A stretch of 64,000 nt of DNA, taken from NCBI RefSeq assembly GCF_024171925.1, contig NZ_JAMTCO010000008.1:1-64000 (forward strand), read 5' to 3'. Made by a program: the position numbers and the translations under genes. Each line of letters begins with the position of its first letter. The stretch's first letter is position 1. Source of the DNA: Actinokineospora diospyrosa (lineage in GTDB: Bacteria; Actinomycetota; Actinomycetes; Mycobacteriales; Pseudonocardiaceae). Of the stretch, positions 27,516 through 52,267 are shown one piece after another. The notes under the pieces were generated by a model. That model was not told where the DNA came from and searched no databases. It saw only the letters and a list, made by a program, of their open reading frames with translations.

Positions 27516-28490
27516 TCAGCCGGTGCCGTGGCCGTGGTGCTCGGGGGCGCCGGGCGGCACGGTGCTGCTCTGTTCCCACTTGGGCGCCACGGCACCGGCG
27601 GGTGCGGTGCGGTAGGCGAAGTCCTCGAGTGTCATCAGGTAGTCGCGCTCGCGCTGGCGGTAGCTCACGCACGAGCGGCGCGGGTAGAAGCCGCTCTGCT
27701 CGACCTGCGGAGCCCACTTCAGCGGGATGCAGTCGCGCGCGGGTTTGGTCGTCTTGAGCCAGTCGGTGGCGAAGACGGTCTCCCAGAAGGTGATGTGCGC
27801 GTCGTAGGTACCGTAGACGAAGGCCTGGGTGAACGGGCCGCCGTTGAGCACCGGCGCGCTGAGGTCGGCGATGTGGTTGCCCATCCGGCCCGCCGCGCCG
27901 GGAGCGCCGAAGCCGAGCGGTTTGTACGGGTCCGGGACCGGGCGCAGGGCCTTGTCGTTGTCGACGCAGTTGATCAGCACCGCGCCGCACGGGCCGGTGC
28001 GGATGGCGTTGCGCGCGTAGTAGTCCTGCATGAAGAAGTGCAGGTCGAAGTGCGGCTTGTCGAACACGTGCTCCGGCCCGTGCCCGCCGGGCTGCCAGTT
28101 GAACATCATCCACTGGAAGGGCAGGCCCTGCAGCTTCGGGAACCACAGCACCCGCTCGTGCCCGCTCTTGCACTCCGACACGGGGTCGACGGTGCCGTTG
28201 CCGTCCTTGTCGAAGCAGGTGTTGCCGTCGTGCAGCGGCAAGGTCGGCAGCGACCTGGCGGCCGCGTCGTCCACGGTGATGCCGATCATCGTCGGGGTAC
28301 CGTTGGACGATTTCGAGTAGACGGTCTGGACGTAGCCGTCACCCAGGGACGCGCGGTTCTCCACGATGATGTCGTTGTTGCCGTGGCCGCCGTGCCCCGA
28401 GTCCTGAGCGGCCGCCGCGGTGCACGCGGTGGCGCAAGAGGCGAGTAGAGCGGTCGATAAGAGGATCTTGCGGATTCTTCTGCTGTTCAT
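27516..28490 (-). CDS. Secreted TTHB210-like (DUF5602) protein
   Basis: A 324-residue exported protein. The N-terminus MNSRRIRKILLSTALLASC has a positively charged start, a hydrophobic core and a possible lipobox (LLASC), so it may be a lipoprotein. The centre shows PHFDLHFFMQDYYAR, the His-rich signature of the TTHB210-like/DUF5602 domain, whose function is not established. His-rich stretches also occur after the leader (HGGHG) and at the end (HHGHG), suggesting metal binding. The ATG follows AGGGGAA. It sits between the AhpD-like gene and the exporter in the PKS operon and may act on the exported product. Confidence 0.8.
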   Translation of the reverse strand: MNSRRIRKILLSTALLASCATACTAAAAQDSGHGGHGNNDIIVENRASLGDGYVQTVYSKSSNGTPTMIGITVDDAAARSLPTLPLHDGNTCFDKDGNGTVDPVSECKSGHERVLWFPKLQGLPFQWMMFNWQPGGHGPEHVFDKPHFDLHFFMQDYYARNAIRTGPCGAVLINCVDNDKALRPVPDPYKPLGFGAPGAAGRMGNHIADLSAPVLNGGPFTQAFVYGTYDAHITFWETVFATDWLKTTKPARDCIPLKWAPQVEQSGFYPRRSCVSYRQRERDYLMTLEDFAYRTAPAGAVAPKWEQSSTVPPGAPEHHGHGTG

Positions 28491-28577
28491 GGGTTCCCCT
28501 GCCGTGGTGTGGACGTGCCGTGTGAGCGGGCGGTCCCAGCGCCGCTGCGCCGGGACCGCCCGTGAACCGTGACCCGG

Positions 28578-29138
28578 CTAGTGCGCCGAGTGGCCTTCCC
28601 AGCGGTAGCTCTCGAACGCGGCGTCGAGCTTCGCGCCGGTGAGCCGGTTGGCGAAGGTCGACATGGTGTAGGTGCCGATGCCCAGCACGACCTCCAGCGC
28701 GTTGCGCCGGGTGTAGCCCGCGGCGAGGAACGCCTCGAGCTCCTCGGGCGCGACGCCGCCGTTCTTGGTGATCACGGCGAGGGCGAACTGGCGGATGGCC
28801 TCCAGCCTGCTGTCGGCCAGCGGCTTGCGCTCGCGCAGCGTGTCGATGACCGCGGCCTCGACCTCCTGCCCGGCCAGCATGGTGGAGTGCATCGCGACGC
28901 AGTAGTGGCACTCGACGTGGGTGGCCATCGCCATGATGACGACCTCGCGCTCCATGGTGGTGAGCGTGGTCTTGTCGAAGGCGCCGATGTTGCCCATGAA
29001 GGTGCCCAGCAGTTCCGGCGAGGTGGCCATGTTGGCCACCGGCGCGGGGACGTAGCCGAACTTCTTCAGCGAGCCCTCGACCATGGGCTTCGAGCTCGCG
29101 GGGGCGGTCTCGGGGGTGTGTGCGACGAACTGGCTCAT
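28578..29138 (-). CDS. AhpD-like carboxymuconolactone decarboxylase-family protein (copy 1)
   Basis: A 186-residue all-helical protein of the CMD/AhpD family. The redox motif ECHYCVAMHS (C-x-x-C followed by His) is intact, as in peroxidases of the AhpD type. Later KPLADSRLEAIRQFA and GYTRRNALEVVLG match the family. It begins 73 bp after the large PKS-NRPS gene, behind an AGGAGGA site. It is clearly related to the protein at 45884-46456 (I estimate about 60% identity by eye). It may protect against peroxides or carry out a redox step on the product; neither can be shown from sequence. Confidence 0.9.
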   Translation of the reverse strand: MSQFVAHTPETAPASSKPMVEGSLKKFGYVPAPVANMATSPELLGTFMGNIGAFDKTTLTTMEREVVIMAMATHVECHYCVAMHSTMLAGQEVEAAVIDTLRERKPLADSRLEAIRQFALAVITKNGGVAPEELEAFLAAGYTRRNALEVVLGIGTYTMSTFANRLTGAKLDAAFESYRWEGHSAH

Positions 29139-29211
29139 CGGGGGTGTCCTCCTGGGACGACTGGATTCTCTCTTTGACCGTGGGGGAAGCGGGTTCTCGG
29201 CGGTGTCGCGG

Positions 29212-40424
<11,213 letters not shown>

Positions 40425-40425
40425 C

Positions 40426-45321
<4,896 letters not shown>

Positions 45322-45566
45322 TCCAGTGATCGAAGGCAGGCGCCGACCAGCGGCGCGGCAGATTCACGGCAGGAACAAGCAAAATCGCTCGGGCGCGCGG
45401 CGATGTGCGTACCGTCCCGGTGGGGGACGTGGACCGCGCCATGGGCAGCTCAAAGATGACTATCCGTTGATGAAAATGTCCCCCGGTGGCTCAGTGTGCG
45501 CGGAGGTCCGCCCATTCGGGGTGTCCCACCACCCCGGATGTCGCACCGTTGTCGCGCTCTGCGACG

Positions 45567-45605
45567 AAGTTACCCACCCCGGCCAAAACGGTCAAGCGAC
45601 TTGAC
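45567..45605 (-). promoter_or_regulatory. Predicted PKS operon promoter with overlapping operator
   Basis: On the minus strand a -35 TTGACC (45590-45595) and a -10 TAACTT (45567-45572) are separated by exactly 17 bp and point toward the PKS genes, whose first codon lies about 245 bp downstream. The -35 box lies inside the palindrome GTCAAG-CGA-CTTGAC (45591-45605), which recurs near the second ahpD gene. A repressor bound there would block RNA polymerase. Confidence 0.6.
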
Positions 45606-45802
45606 TATATTGCGCCGTTCGGTGGTGTGGGCCGTCCCGCCGCCAACGGCGGATCCGGTCGCGATCGCCGTGCGGCACGGGGATGGCGAACGTGGACCCG
45701 AATGGGCGAATCATCGTGATCGCACACCGAACCCGGCGTGCGGGGATCGTCGGGGGAGTGGCTCGCCCGAACTCGAGTGCGCTCACCCGGCGCGGGTGGG
45801 TC

Positions 45803-45845
45803 CGCCCCCACAACTAGTCAAGCGACTTGACTAGTTGTGGGGGCG
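45803..45845. promoter_or_regulatory. 43-bp perfect palindrome, predicted MarR operator
   Basis: Two 20-bp arms (45803-45822 and 45826-45845) are perfect reverse complements around the 3-bp centre CGA. The innermost part, GTCAAG-CGA-CTTGAC, is identical to the site on the PKS promoter. It ends 38 bp before the ATG of the second ahpD-like gene and includes a TTGACT that could be a -35 box. As RNA it would form a very strong hairpin in the leader if transcription starts upstream. Confidence 0.7.
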
Positions 45846-45883
45846 CCGGCAGCCTTCGAGGGGACAACTAGGAGGAGGTCCGC

Positions 45884-46456
45884 ATGTCGTTCGTCAGTCA
45901 CACGGTCGAGACCGCGCCCGAGGGTTCCAAGCCCATGGTCGAGGGTGCGCGGAAGAAGTTCGGTTTCATCCCCTCGCCCGTCGCGCGGATCGCTGAGTCG
46001 CCGGAGCTGTTGGCGACGTTCATGGGCAACACCGCCGCGTTCGACCGGTCGTCGCTCGACGCGCTGCAGCGCGAGGTCGTCATCATGGCGATCGCGATCC
46101 GGGTCGAGTGCCACTACTGCGTGGCGCTGCACTCGGCGACGATGACCCGCCAGTCGGTCGACGGGGAGGTCATCGGGGCGCTGCGCGAGGGCAAGCCGCT
46201 GGCCGACGCCAAGCTCGAGGCGCTACGGCAGTTCACCACCGCGGTGCTCGCGACCAGCGGCGGGGTGTCCAAAGAGGACCTGGAGGCGTTCTTCGCCGCG
46301 GGCTACGACCAGCGCAACGCCCTGGACGTGGTGCTCGGCGTCGGCACGTACACGCTGTCCACGTTCGCCAACCGGTTGACCGAGGCCCCGCTCGACGCCC
46401 CGTTCGAGGCGCACCGCTGGGAGCCTCACCACACCGGGCGCAACGCCACCGCCTGA
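45884..46456 (+). CDS. AhpD-like carboxymuconolactone decarboxylase-family protein (copy 2)
   Basis: A 190-residue paralog of the protein at 28578-29138. It has the same opening (SKPMVEG), the same redox motif ECHYCVALHS, and the same GTYTLSTFANRLT segment near the end. The ATG follows a strong AGGAGGAGG site. It is divergent from the PKS operon, with the 43-bp palindrome in its upstream region, and is convergent with marR: the two genes overlap tail to tail by 31 nt. The pairing of a MarR regulator with an AhpD-like enzyme suggests response to an oxidant or to the cluster's own product (inference). Confidence 0.9.
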   Translation: MSFVSHTVETAPEGSKPMVEGARKKFGFIPSPVARIAESPELLATFMGNTAAFDRSSLDALQREVVIMAIAIRVECHYCVALHSATMTRQSVDGEVIGALREGKPLADAKLEALRQFTTAVLATSGGVSKEDLEAFFAAGYDQRNALDVVLGVGTYTLSTFANRLTEAPLDAPFEAHRWEPHHTGRNATA

Positions 46457-46878
46457 CCGGACGCGGTGACGATCCGCTGGAGATCGGCGCGCAGGTGGTC
46501 GACCTGATCGGCTCCGATCAGGTCGACCCAGCGCGCCTCGATCTCGTTCCAGCGCCGCACCACGCTCGCCACGCAGGCCCAGCCGCGCGGCGCCAGCACG
46601 ACCATCCTGCTGCGACGGTCGGTCGGGTGCGGCCTGCGCTCCACGTAGCCGCGCGCCTCGAGCTCGTCCACCAGTTGGACCGCGGCCTGCTTGGTCACCC
46701 CGAGGTGCACCCCCAGTTCGACCGCGGTCGCCCCCGCCTGGCGGTGCGAGAGGTACTGGAAGACGAAGCCGTGCGCGGGCCGGACGTCGTCGAACCCCTC
46801 CGCGGCAAGGGACTCGTGCACCTCGTCCATGACGGTGCGGAACGCCATGGCCAACAAGGCGGGGATCTCGGCGGTCAA
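46426..46878 (-). CDS. MarR-family transcriptional regulator of the PKS cluster
   Basis: About 150 residues with a winged helix. LGVHLGVTKQAAVQLVDELEARGY is the helix-turn-helix region, followed by the wing RRPHPTDRRSRMVVLAPRG. The TTG at 46878 is chosen because AAAGGAG lies 5 nt upstream; earlier start codons in the frame would place that site inside the gene. MarR proteins usually bind short palindromes as dimers and leave on binding a ligand. The candidate palindromes are the GTCAAG-N3-CTTGAC sites beside the PKS and ahpD promoters and a weaker copy just upstream of its own start. Confidence 0.88.
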   Translation of the reverse strand: MTAEIPALLAMAFRTVMDEVHESLAAEGFDDVRPAHGFVFQYLSHRQAGATAVELGVHLGVTKQAAVQLVDELEARGYVERRPHPTDRRSRMVVLAPRGWACVASVVRRWNEIEARWVDLIGADQVDHLRADLQRIVTASGQAVALRPVW

Positions 46879-46891
46879 CACCTCTCCTTTG

Positions 46892-46906
46892 GTCAAGTGC
46901 CTTTAC
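46892..46906 (-). promoter_or_regulatory. Degenerate operator upstream of marR
   Basis: GTCAAG-TGC-CTTTAC matches one arm of the cluster palindrome exactly and the other in five of six positions. It lies directly upstream of the marR ribosome site; a TAAAGT that could be the -10 box is at about 46904-46909. This would allow autoregulation. Confidence 0.5.
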
Positions 46907-47298
46907 TTTATGTGCCGCCCCGCCCATGCGCACCACCGCCGCCCGCCCCGTCCCGAATTCTGATACGGGCCTTGACAACCCGCCCGCCGCGTAGACGATC
47001 ACCATTCCGTTCTGAAGTGGATGATCAGGCGGCTGACCGACAGCGCCGTCGCGGCGAACCCGTGCCGGAAGCTGGGGATCACCGTCAACCGTCGGCCCGA
47101 ACGCGCCCCCGCGACACCGACCCGCGTCGAGGTGGACGCTAGGTATCCGATTACTCGCCGTCACCACGCTTCGACGGCGCGGGCGCCGACGGACCGCACC
47201 TGCCACCCGAGGGGGAGCGAAGCCCGTCTCAATCGCGGTGGGTGTGGAACTTGCGCGGGTGTCGCGACGTCCCCAGGGGTGAGTGGGAAGGGGGCTCG
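46907..47298. other. Intergenic region, divergent promoters
   Basis: No supported gene. A frame from 47021 opens with a protein-like segment (MIRRLTDSAVAANPCRKLGIT) but loses coding character and has no clear ribosome site. The region separates the divergent marR and TIGR04222-type genes and must hold the promoter of the latter, just before the GGAAGGGGG site at 47286-47294. Confidence 0.4.
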
Positions 47299-48051
47299 GT
47301 GACGACTTCACGGGTGGGTTCGGTGGATGGGTTGCGGTTCGAGGAGCTGGGGTTGCTCAGCGGCGGGCCGGGGCGGGCGGCTGAGGTGGCGATCGTCGCG
47401 ATGCTCGATGCCAATGTGCTGCGGATATCGCGTGGGGGCGCGGTTACCGCGATCAGCGGGCCGACCGAGCAGTGGACTTCGTTGGAGCGCAGTGTGCGCC
47501 GGTTGACGCCGCGGACGTTGGGGAGCCTGGTTCGCGCGGGAGCCGAGAGCAAACCGATCACGAGACTGCGGGACGGGCTGGTCGAGCGCGGCTACCTGCG
47601 GTCCGCGCAAGCACGGCGCAAGGCGCGGTGGACGCGGTGGCTGGTGCTCGCGGTGGCCTGCGCGGCGTTCGGGGGCCTGCTGTTCACCGAGTTGCCCATG
47701 CTGGCGGCGTGCGTGGTCCTCGGCGCTGGGTTCGTGGCGGCGGCGGTCGTACAGCGGGGTGAACTGCCGCTGACTCCAGCCGGGCGGGCGGCGGTACGGG
47801 AGGTGTGGACATCGGCGGTCAGGTCGAAGCAGCGGCTCCCGTTGGTCGCCTCGCTCGGGTTGAACGGGACGATCCAAGGGCAGCCCGTCTGGGAAGCCTT
47901 GGACTTGGACCCGGTCGCGGCGTCGACGTTGGAGCGGCGGCCCAAGAACTCCTCAGGTAGCTCCGGTGGGTGCGGGAGCTGCTCGGGTTCATCCTGCAGC
48001 GGCGGCGGCGACTCGTCCTGCGGCGGCGGGTGCGGTGGCGGCGGTGACTGA
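47299..48051 (+). CDS. TIGR04222-type membrane protein with Cys/Gly tail
   Basis: A 250-residue protein. The N-terminal cytosolic half contains FEELGLLSGGPGRAAEVAIVAML, typical of the TIGR04222 family. Two closely spaced membrane segments (WLVLAVACAAFGGLLF and LAACVVLGAGFVAAAVV) lie near residues 115-150. The tail after residue 220 is a run of Ser, Gly and Cys (SSCSGGG, CGGGCGGGG) ending GGGD, usual for this family and of unknown role, possibly metal binding or processing. The GTG start is supported by the strong site before it. Confidence 0.82.
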   Translation: MTTSRVGSVDGLRFEELGLLSGGPGRAAEVAIVAMLDANVLRISRGGAVTAISGPTEQWTSLERSVRRLTPRTLGSLVRAGAESKPITRLRDGLVERGYLRSAQARRKARWTRWLVLAVACAAFGGLLFTELPMLAACVVLGAGFVAAAVVQRGELPLTPAGRAAVREVWTSAVRSKQRLPLVASLGLNGTIQGQPVWEALDLDPVAASTLERRPKNSSGSSGGCGSCSGSSCSGGGDSSCGGGCGGGGD

Positions 48052-48107
48052 GGCTTTCCGCCTGCGTCAGGGATAGTGCGCCGAACGCTCGAATCCCGGT
48101 CGCGGGA

Positions 48108-48142
48108 GTCGGGTGCGGCCACCTGTGGTGACCGCACCCGAC
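48108..48142. terminator. Bidirectional hairpin between convergent genes
   Basis: Perfect 11-bp arms, GTCGGGTGCGG (48108-48118) and its complement (48132-48142), enclose a 13-nt loop that contains a smaller CCAC/GTGG stem. It lies between the ends of two convergent genes (48051 and 48185) and can serve both. Confidence 0.8.
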
Positions 48143-48184
48143 AGCACCGGTTCCCGGTCTAGCTTCGGACAGGTCCGGATTCGG

Positions 48185-49876
48185 TCAGCGGCTGACCAGT
48201 GGTGCGAACGCCGCGTGCACGTCGGCGTCGGTCGGCACGACCTTCTCCTTCACGTCGCCCACCGTGCTCGTGTTGAGGAACTCCGGGCAGGTCGCGCCGC
48301 CGATCTCCAGCGTGACGTCGGACAGCACCCGACCGCTGGTCAGCTCGATGGCGCGCACCGGGACCGCGATGCGGTGGAAGGACACCGTGCTGCGCCTGCG
48401 GAGCCCGCCGATCTCGATGTAGGGGCAGCTCTTCGCCACTGAGCCCTCACCGGATGGGCCCACGCACAGGACGACGGTGGCGTTCGCGACGTCGTCCACG
48501 ACCCAACCGGCGGGCAGGCGCGCGGTGAACTCGCTCGAGCCCGCGACGTACGCGCGGCCCGGCGGCGCGTGCGGTGGCGCGGCCGTGTACGGGGGAGCGG
48601 CGTCGCAGTAGCGGGGCCTGCCGGTCGAGGTACCGAGCGCGGACCGCACGGCCGCCAGTTCGATCGCCCACTGGGCCTTCTGCGCGCCTTCCTTGGCGCG
48701 CGGTGTGAGTTCGTGGTTCGGGTACATCGCGACCAACGACTTGTACCGGGTGAGGGCTGGTTGCAACGACTGCCGCGCCAAGAGGCTGTCGGCACACGAC
48801 AGCAGTGCCTTCGGCTGAAGGCCGGGCACGACGTCGGCAGCGCGGCCCAGCAGGTCGCCTTCAGGTCGGTGGTCGCGCAGCCACTGGGTGACGTCGGCGA
48901 CCTCGCAGTTCTCGCGCTTGGGCAGCTCGGCGAGGAAGTCGTCCAGCACGTGGCGGACCACGTTGTCGTACGCCGGTTCGTCCTTCAGAAGACCCGCCAG
49001 ACCGGTGAACCCCTGGTCCAGCGCGGCATGCCTACCGTTGAGCCCGGTCTTGAGCGACGCGGCGGACGCGGCAAGCCGCTGGCACGTAGCCGTGGCGTGC
49101 TCGCCGCGCGCGACGAGCGGGGGATCGGCGAGTCGGTGCGCGAAGGACAGCCGCGCCACCTCGGCGACGGACTTGTCGCAGTCACCACCATCGCGGGCGG
49201 CGTCGCTGTCGGACTCGATGCCCGCGGCGTCCACGCGCACCAGCGTCACGACCACCAGCACCGGCAGCACCGCGGCGACGCCGATCACGCGCTGCCGCCG
49301 CGGACTCGGCACCTGGCCGCTCTTGGCCGCGATCCGCCAACCGTGCCAGGCCAGGGCGCCCGCCCACAGCACGAGCACCAAGTGGAAGAACACGTTGCGG
49401 ACCACGAGCGCGGAGACCAGCAGGTAGCCGATCGTGACCAGGAACGCGAGGACAGCGAGCCAACGCCTGCGCAGCAGGAGATAGCCGATGCCCAGCAGGG
49501 AAGCGTTGCCGAGCGCGGCGGCGAGCGGGTCGACGGCGGGCGGCGGGGTGGGCTCCGGCTGCGGCCAATGGACCGGTGCCGGGCCGAGCGGAACGTCTCC
49601 GACGGTCTCCGAACCGGTGCCCGCGGTGTGCGCGGCTGTCGGGGACTGCACCGGGATAGGGCCGGTGTCGGGCTCGAAAGGCGCCACGGGCTCGGTGTCG
49701 GCAGGCCGCGGGGTGGAGTCGGCGTCTGACTCCGAGTCCGCTGACTCCGAGTCCTCCGGACGGCGCTCGGAGCCGAGAGCGGACGGGGGTACGGCGACCG
49801 GCTCGCCACCCACCTCCCGCGGTCTCTCGTCGTGCGGCTCCCGCGGCGTGGTCTCGTCCACAGTCCTCCCCTTCAC
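48185..49876 (-). CDS. Multi-span membrane protein with extracellular C-terminal domain
   Basis: About 563 residues. The first 120 are Pro/Glu/Ser/Asp-rich and probably disordered and cytosolic. Three to four membrane segments follow (GNASLLGIGYLLL, WLAVLAFLVTIGYLLVSALVV, VFFHLVLVLWAGALAWHGW, VIGVAAVLPVLVVVTLV). The rest lies outside, with paired Cys residues (DGGDCDKS, TATCQRL, ENCEVAD, LLSCADS, VVLCVG, KSCPYIE) and helical repeats like those of TPR proteins (ALTRYKSLVAMYPNHELTPRA). I do not recognise the family. The GTG at 49876 has a GAGGGG site; GTG 49861 is the alternative start. Confidence 0.7.
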   Translation of the reverse strand: MKGRTVDETTPREPHDERPREVGGEPVAVPPSALGSERRPEDSESADSESDADSTPRPADTEPVAPFEPDTGPIPVQSPTAAHTAGTGSETVGDVPLGPAPVHWPQPEPTPPPAVDPLAAALGNASLLGIGYLLLRRRWLAVLAFLVTIGYLLVSALVVRNVFFHLVLVLWAGALAWHGWRIAAKSGQVPSPRRQRVIGVAAVLPVLVVVTLVRVDAAGIESDSDAARDGGDCDKSVAEVARLSFAHRLADPPLVARGEHATATCQRLAASAASLKTGLNGRHAALDQGFTGLAGLLKDEPAYDNVVRHVLDDFLAELPKRENCEVADVTQWLRDHRPEGDLLGRAADVVPGLQPKALLSCADSLLARQSLQPALTRYKSLVAMYPNHELTPRAKEGAQKAQWAIELAAVRSALGTSTGRPRYCDAAPPYTAAPPHAPPGRAYVAGSSEFTARLPAGWVVDDVANATVVLCVGPSGEGSVAKSCPYIEIGGLRRRSTVSFHRIAVPVRAIELTSGRVLSDVTLEIGGATCPEFLNTSTVGDVKEKVVPTDADVHAAFAPLVSR

Positions 49877-50124
49877 AGCGGGCCCCTCGTCGGGCCACAG
49901 CGCCCCACATAGTGGCGGGGCGGGCCGTTCGCGTGGGCCGCATTCGCACAGTCGTGACCAAACGTCGGGCAACCGGACCACTCCACCCGTCCGGGGCCGA
50001 GGCATAGCAGAACGGGCGGGGCGGGGCATATACCCCGTGGTCGTCATGATTTCTGTTAACTGGCAAGGGTTTCCCGACCTGCCCGGATCATTAGCATGAG
50101 GTGCACCGACACATCGGAGGCGGC

Positions 50125-52224
50125 ATGTACCTCACCCGGGTCCGCAGGCGTCCGCTAGTCCTTATCGGCGCGCTGTTATCGGCTGCCGCGCTGCTCTCGG
50201 GGAATGTCACCGCGACCGCGGCTCCACCCGACCAGCCCGAGCACCAGTGGCAGTACAAACACTGGCCGCGCCAGCAGCCGTGGCAGCAGGCACGGGACGG
50301 GGCGCGGGTCGCCGCGTCCGACGGGTTGCCCGGGCCGATCGACCCGCAGAACTGGGTCAACCCCGACCACATGACGTGGGAGCGGGACTACCGGAGTATC
50401 CCCGGTACGAACTGGGCCGATCCGGCGGTCAAGGGCTCGAAGCGCACGGTCAAAGGCGCTTTGGTCCTGTTGGACTACCGCAACCAGCCCTTCGTCGTGA
50501 CCCAGCCCGCGCGTTCGACCGTCTTCGGCAACCCCGGCACCGAGGCGCACGACGTCCCGCGCGCCCAGGTCGCCCAGTTCTACCAGGACTTCCTGAACAA
50601 GCCCGGCGCGCTCAACCGCGGTCACACCGTGCACGAGTACTGGATGGAGAACTCCGGCGGGCGCTTCGGGGTGGACCTGAAGGCGTTCGGCCCATACACC
50701 ATGCCCGGCAAGGACCACGAGTACGGCATGGAGTTCCAATCGGGCACCGGCTGCCCGGCTGGCGACCGCTGTACCCGCGACTTGCGCACCGACGGCCGTG
50801 CCGCCTGGGTCGCCGCGGCCGGGTCGCAGGTCCCGGCCGGGTTCGACTTCATCTACTACCTGTCCGCCGGCCAGGACGAGTCCAGCACGTGGCAGGAGTT
50901 CGGGCCGATCAAGTTCGCTACCAAGGCGGACGTGCCCAGGGCGTTCGGCTCGCCCGACCCGGCATTGCCGAACTCGGCGCGCACCCGGTACGTGGACTGG
51001 ACCTCGTGGGCGTCCGCGTCGACGTTGTGGCCCAACGCGGTCACCGGTTCGTCCACGCAGGCGGAGAGTTCGGGGCAGGGCGTGTTCGCCCACGAGCTGA
51101 CCCACATCCTCGGTATCGGCGACAACTACGGGAATCCGTTCGGGAGCCCGCCGCGCCGGGACTACTCGGGGATCTGGGACATGCTCTCCCGCGGCGCGTT
51201 CAACGGCCCCGGCGGCCCGCACTCCCGCTGGGTCATCCCGGCCACCGCGGGTGCGTCGATGGGATCGCAGCACACGTTGCGCAACAAGCTGAAACTCGGC
51301 TTCCTCGACGAGGTCAACGTCCTGCGCCTGTCGCGAGACGCGCTGGCCCAGTCCGGCGCGGTGATCGCCAGGGTGACCGCGCGCGAGGTGCGACCGGGCG
51401 CGACTGGGCTCTCCGGCATCAACATCGTGCTCGACCGGGGCGACCTGTCCGCCAGGTGCGACATCCGCACCAACCCGTACTGCGACGGCGGCGGCTACCA
51501 GAACTACACCGTCGAGGTCGTGGACCGGATGGGATCGGACTCCTTCACCCCGGACTCCGGCGTCCTGCTGGCCAAGACCAAGAACACCGACGACGCCCCG
51601 TTCACCTGGGTGGTCGATGCCAACCCGCAGGACATCGGCATGACCGACTACGTGCTGCCGGACGGCCGCAAGGTCCCCATCACCATCGGCGACTACCGCC
51701 AGCTCTCCGACGCGCTGCTGCACGCGGGCACGGGGTCCGGCAGCGAGTACGAGTACGTCGATCAGGCCAACCGCCTGCACTTCTACGTGCTCGACATCAA
51801 GCGCGACGACAAGGGGATCTTGTCCTACACCGTCGCCGTCCGCTCGCTCAGCGGCGCGGGCCCGCAGAAGCGCGGGGTGCAGGTGCAGCCCACGTCCGCG
51901 CGCACCGGCCCGGACGGCGTGGCGACGTGTGTGTTCCCACTGTCCAACACCGGCACCGGCGCGAGGCCCGCCGGGCAGCACCCAGAGGACGTCAGCGCCT
52001 ACCTCAACGGCGACGTCTACCGCGTCACAGCCAGAGACGACCGGCCAGAGTGGACGGTCGCCGTGCCCAACGCGCTGGCCACGGCGCAGTTCGGTGCGAA
52101 CGTGCAGGTTCCGGTACACGTCAAGCGGGACAGCGGTTCCGGACCGGCGACGGTGACCTTGACGGCCACTTCGGAGAGCAACCCGAGCGCCACCACGACC
52201 ACCACCTGCACCGTCGACGGCTGA
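50125..52224 (+). CDS. Secreted M6-type (immune inhibitor A-like) metalloprotease
   Basis: A 699-residue exported protease. The signal peptide runs to about residue 36 (LIGALLSAAALLSGNVTATAA). The zinc site HELTHILGIGDNYG fits the HExxHxxGxxD pattern of the M6/metzincin group, and the Met-turn could be the IWDMLS that follows. After the catalytic domain comes a beta-rich region, and the last about 90 residues resemble a small Ig-like domain (GPATVTLTATSESNPS) ending in TCTVDG. The ATG follows GGAGG; an earlier in-frame GTG at 50101 lacks such a site. It is probably secreted to degrade external proteins. Confidence 0.88.
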   Translation: MYLTRVRRRPLVLIGALLSAAALLSGNVTATAAPPDQPEHQWQYKHWPRQQPWQQARDGARVAASDGLPGPIDPQNWVNPDHMTWERDYRSIPGTNWADPAVKGSKRTVKGALVLLDYRNQPFVVTQPARSTVFGNPGTEAHDVPRAQVAQFYQDFLNKPGALNRGHTVHEYWMENSGGRFGVDLKAFGPYTMPGKDHEYGMEFQSGTGCPAGDRCTRDLRTDGRAAWVAAAGSQVPAGFDFIYYLSAGQDESSTWQEFGPIKFATKADVPRAFGSPDPALPNSARTRYVDWTSWASASTLWPNAVTGSSTQAESSGQGVFAHELTHILGIGDNYGNPFGSPPRRDYSGIWDMLSRGAFNGPGGPHSRWVIPATAGASMGSQHTLRNKLKLGFLDEVNVLRLSRDALAQSGAVIARVTAREVRPGATGLSGINIVLDRGDLSARCDIRTNPYCDGGGYQNYTVEVVDRMGSDSFTPDSGVLLAKTKNTDDAPFTWVVDANPQDIGMTDYVLPDGRKVPITIGDYRQLSDALLHAGTGSGSEYEYVDQANRLHFYVLDIKRDDKGILSYTVAVRSLSGAGPQKRGVQVQPTSARTGPDGVATCVFPLSNTGTGARPAGQHPEDVSAYLNGDVYRVTARDDRPEWTVAVPNALATAQFGANVQVPVHVKRDSGSGPATVTLTATSESNPSATTTTTCTVDG

Positions 52225-52231
52225 CGAGACT

Positions 52232-52261
52232 GCGGGGGCGGGCTGATCCGCCCGTCCCCGC
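52232..52261. terminator. Hairpin between convergent protease and VOC genes
   Basis: GCGGGGGCGGG pairs with CCCGTCCCCGC across a short loop with one mismatch. It starts 8 bp after the protease stop codon and ends 7 bp before the stop codon of the opposite gene, so it can act in both directions. Confidence 0.75.
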
Positions 52262-52267
52262 GGCCTG

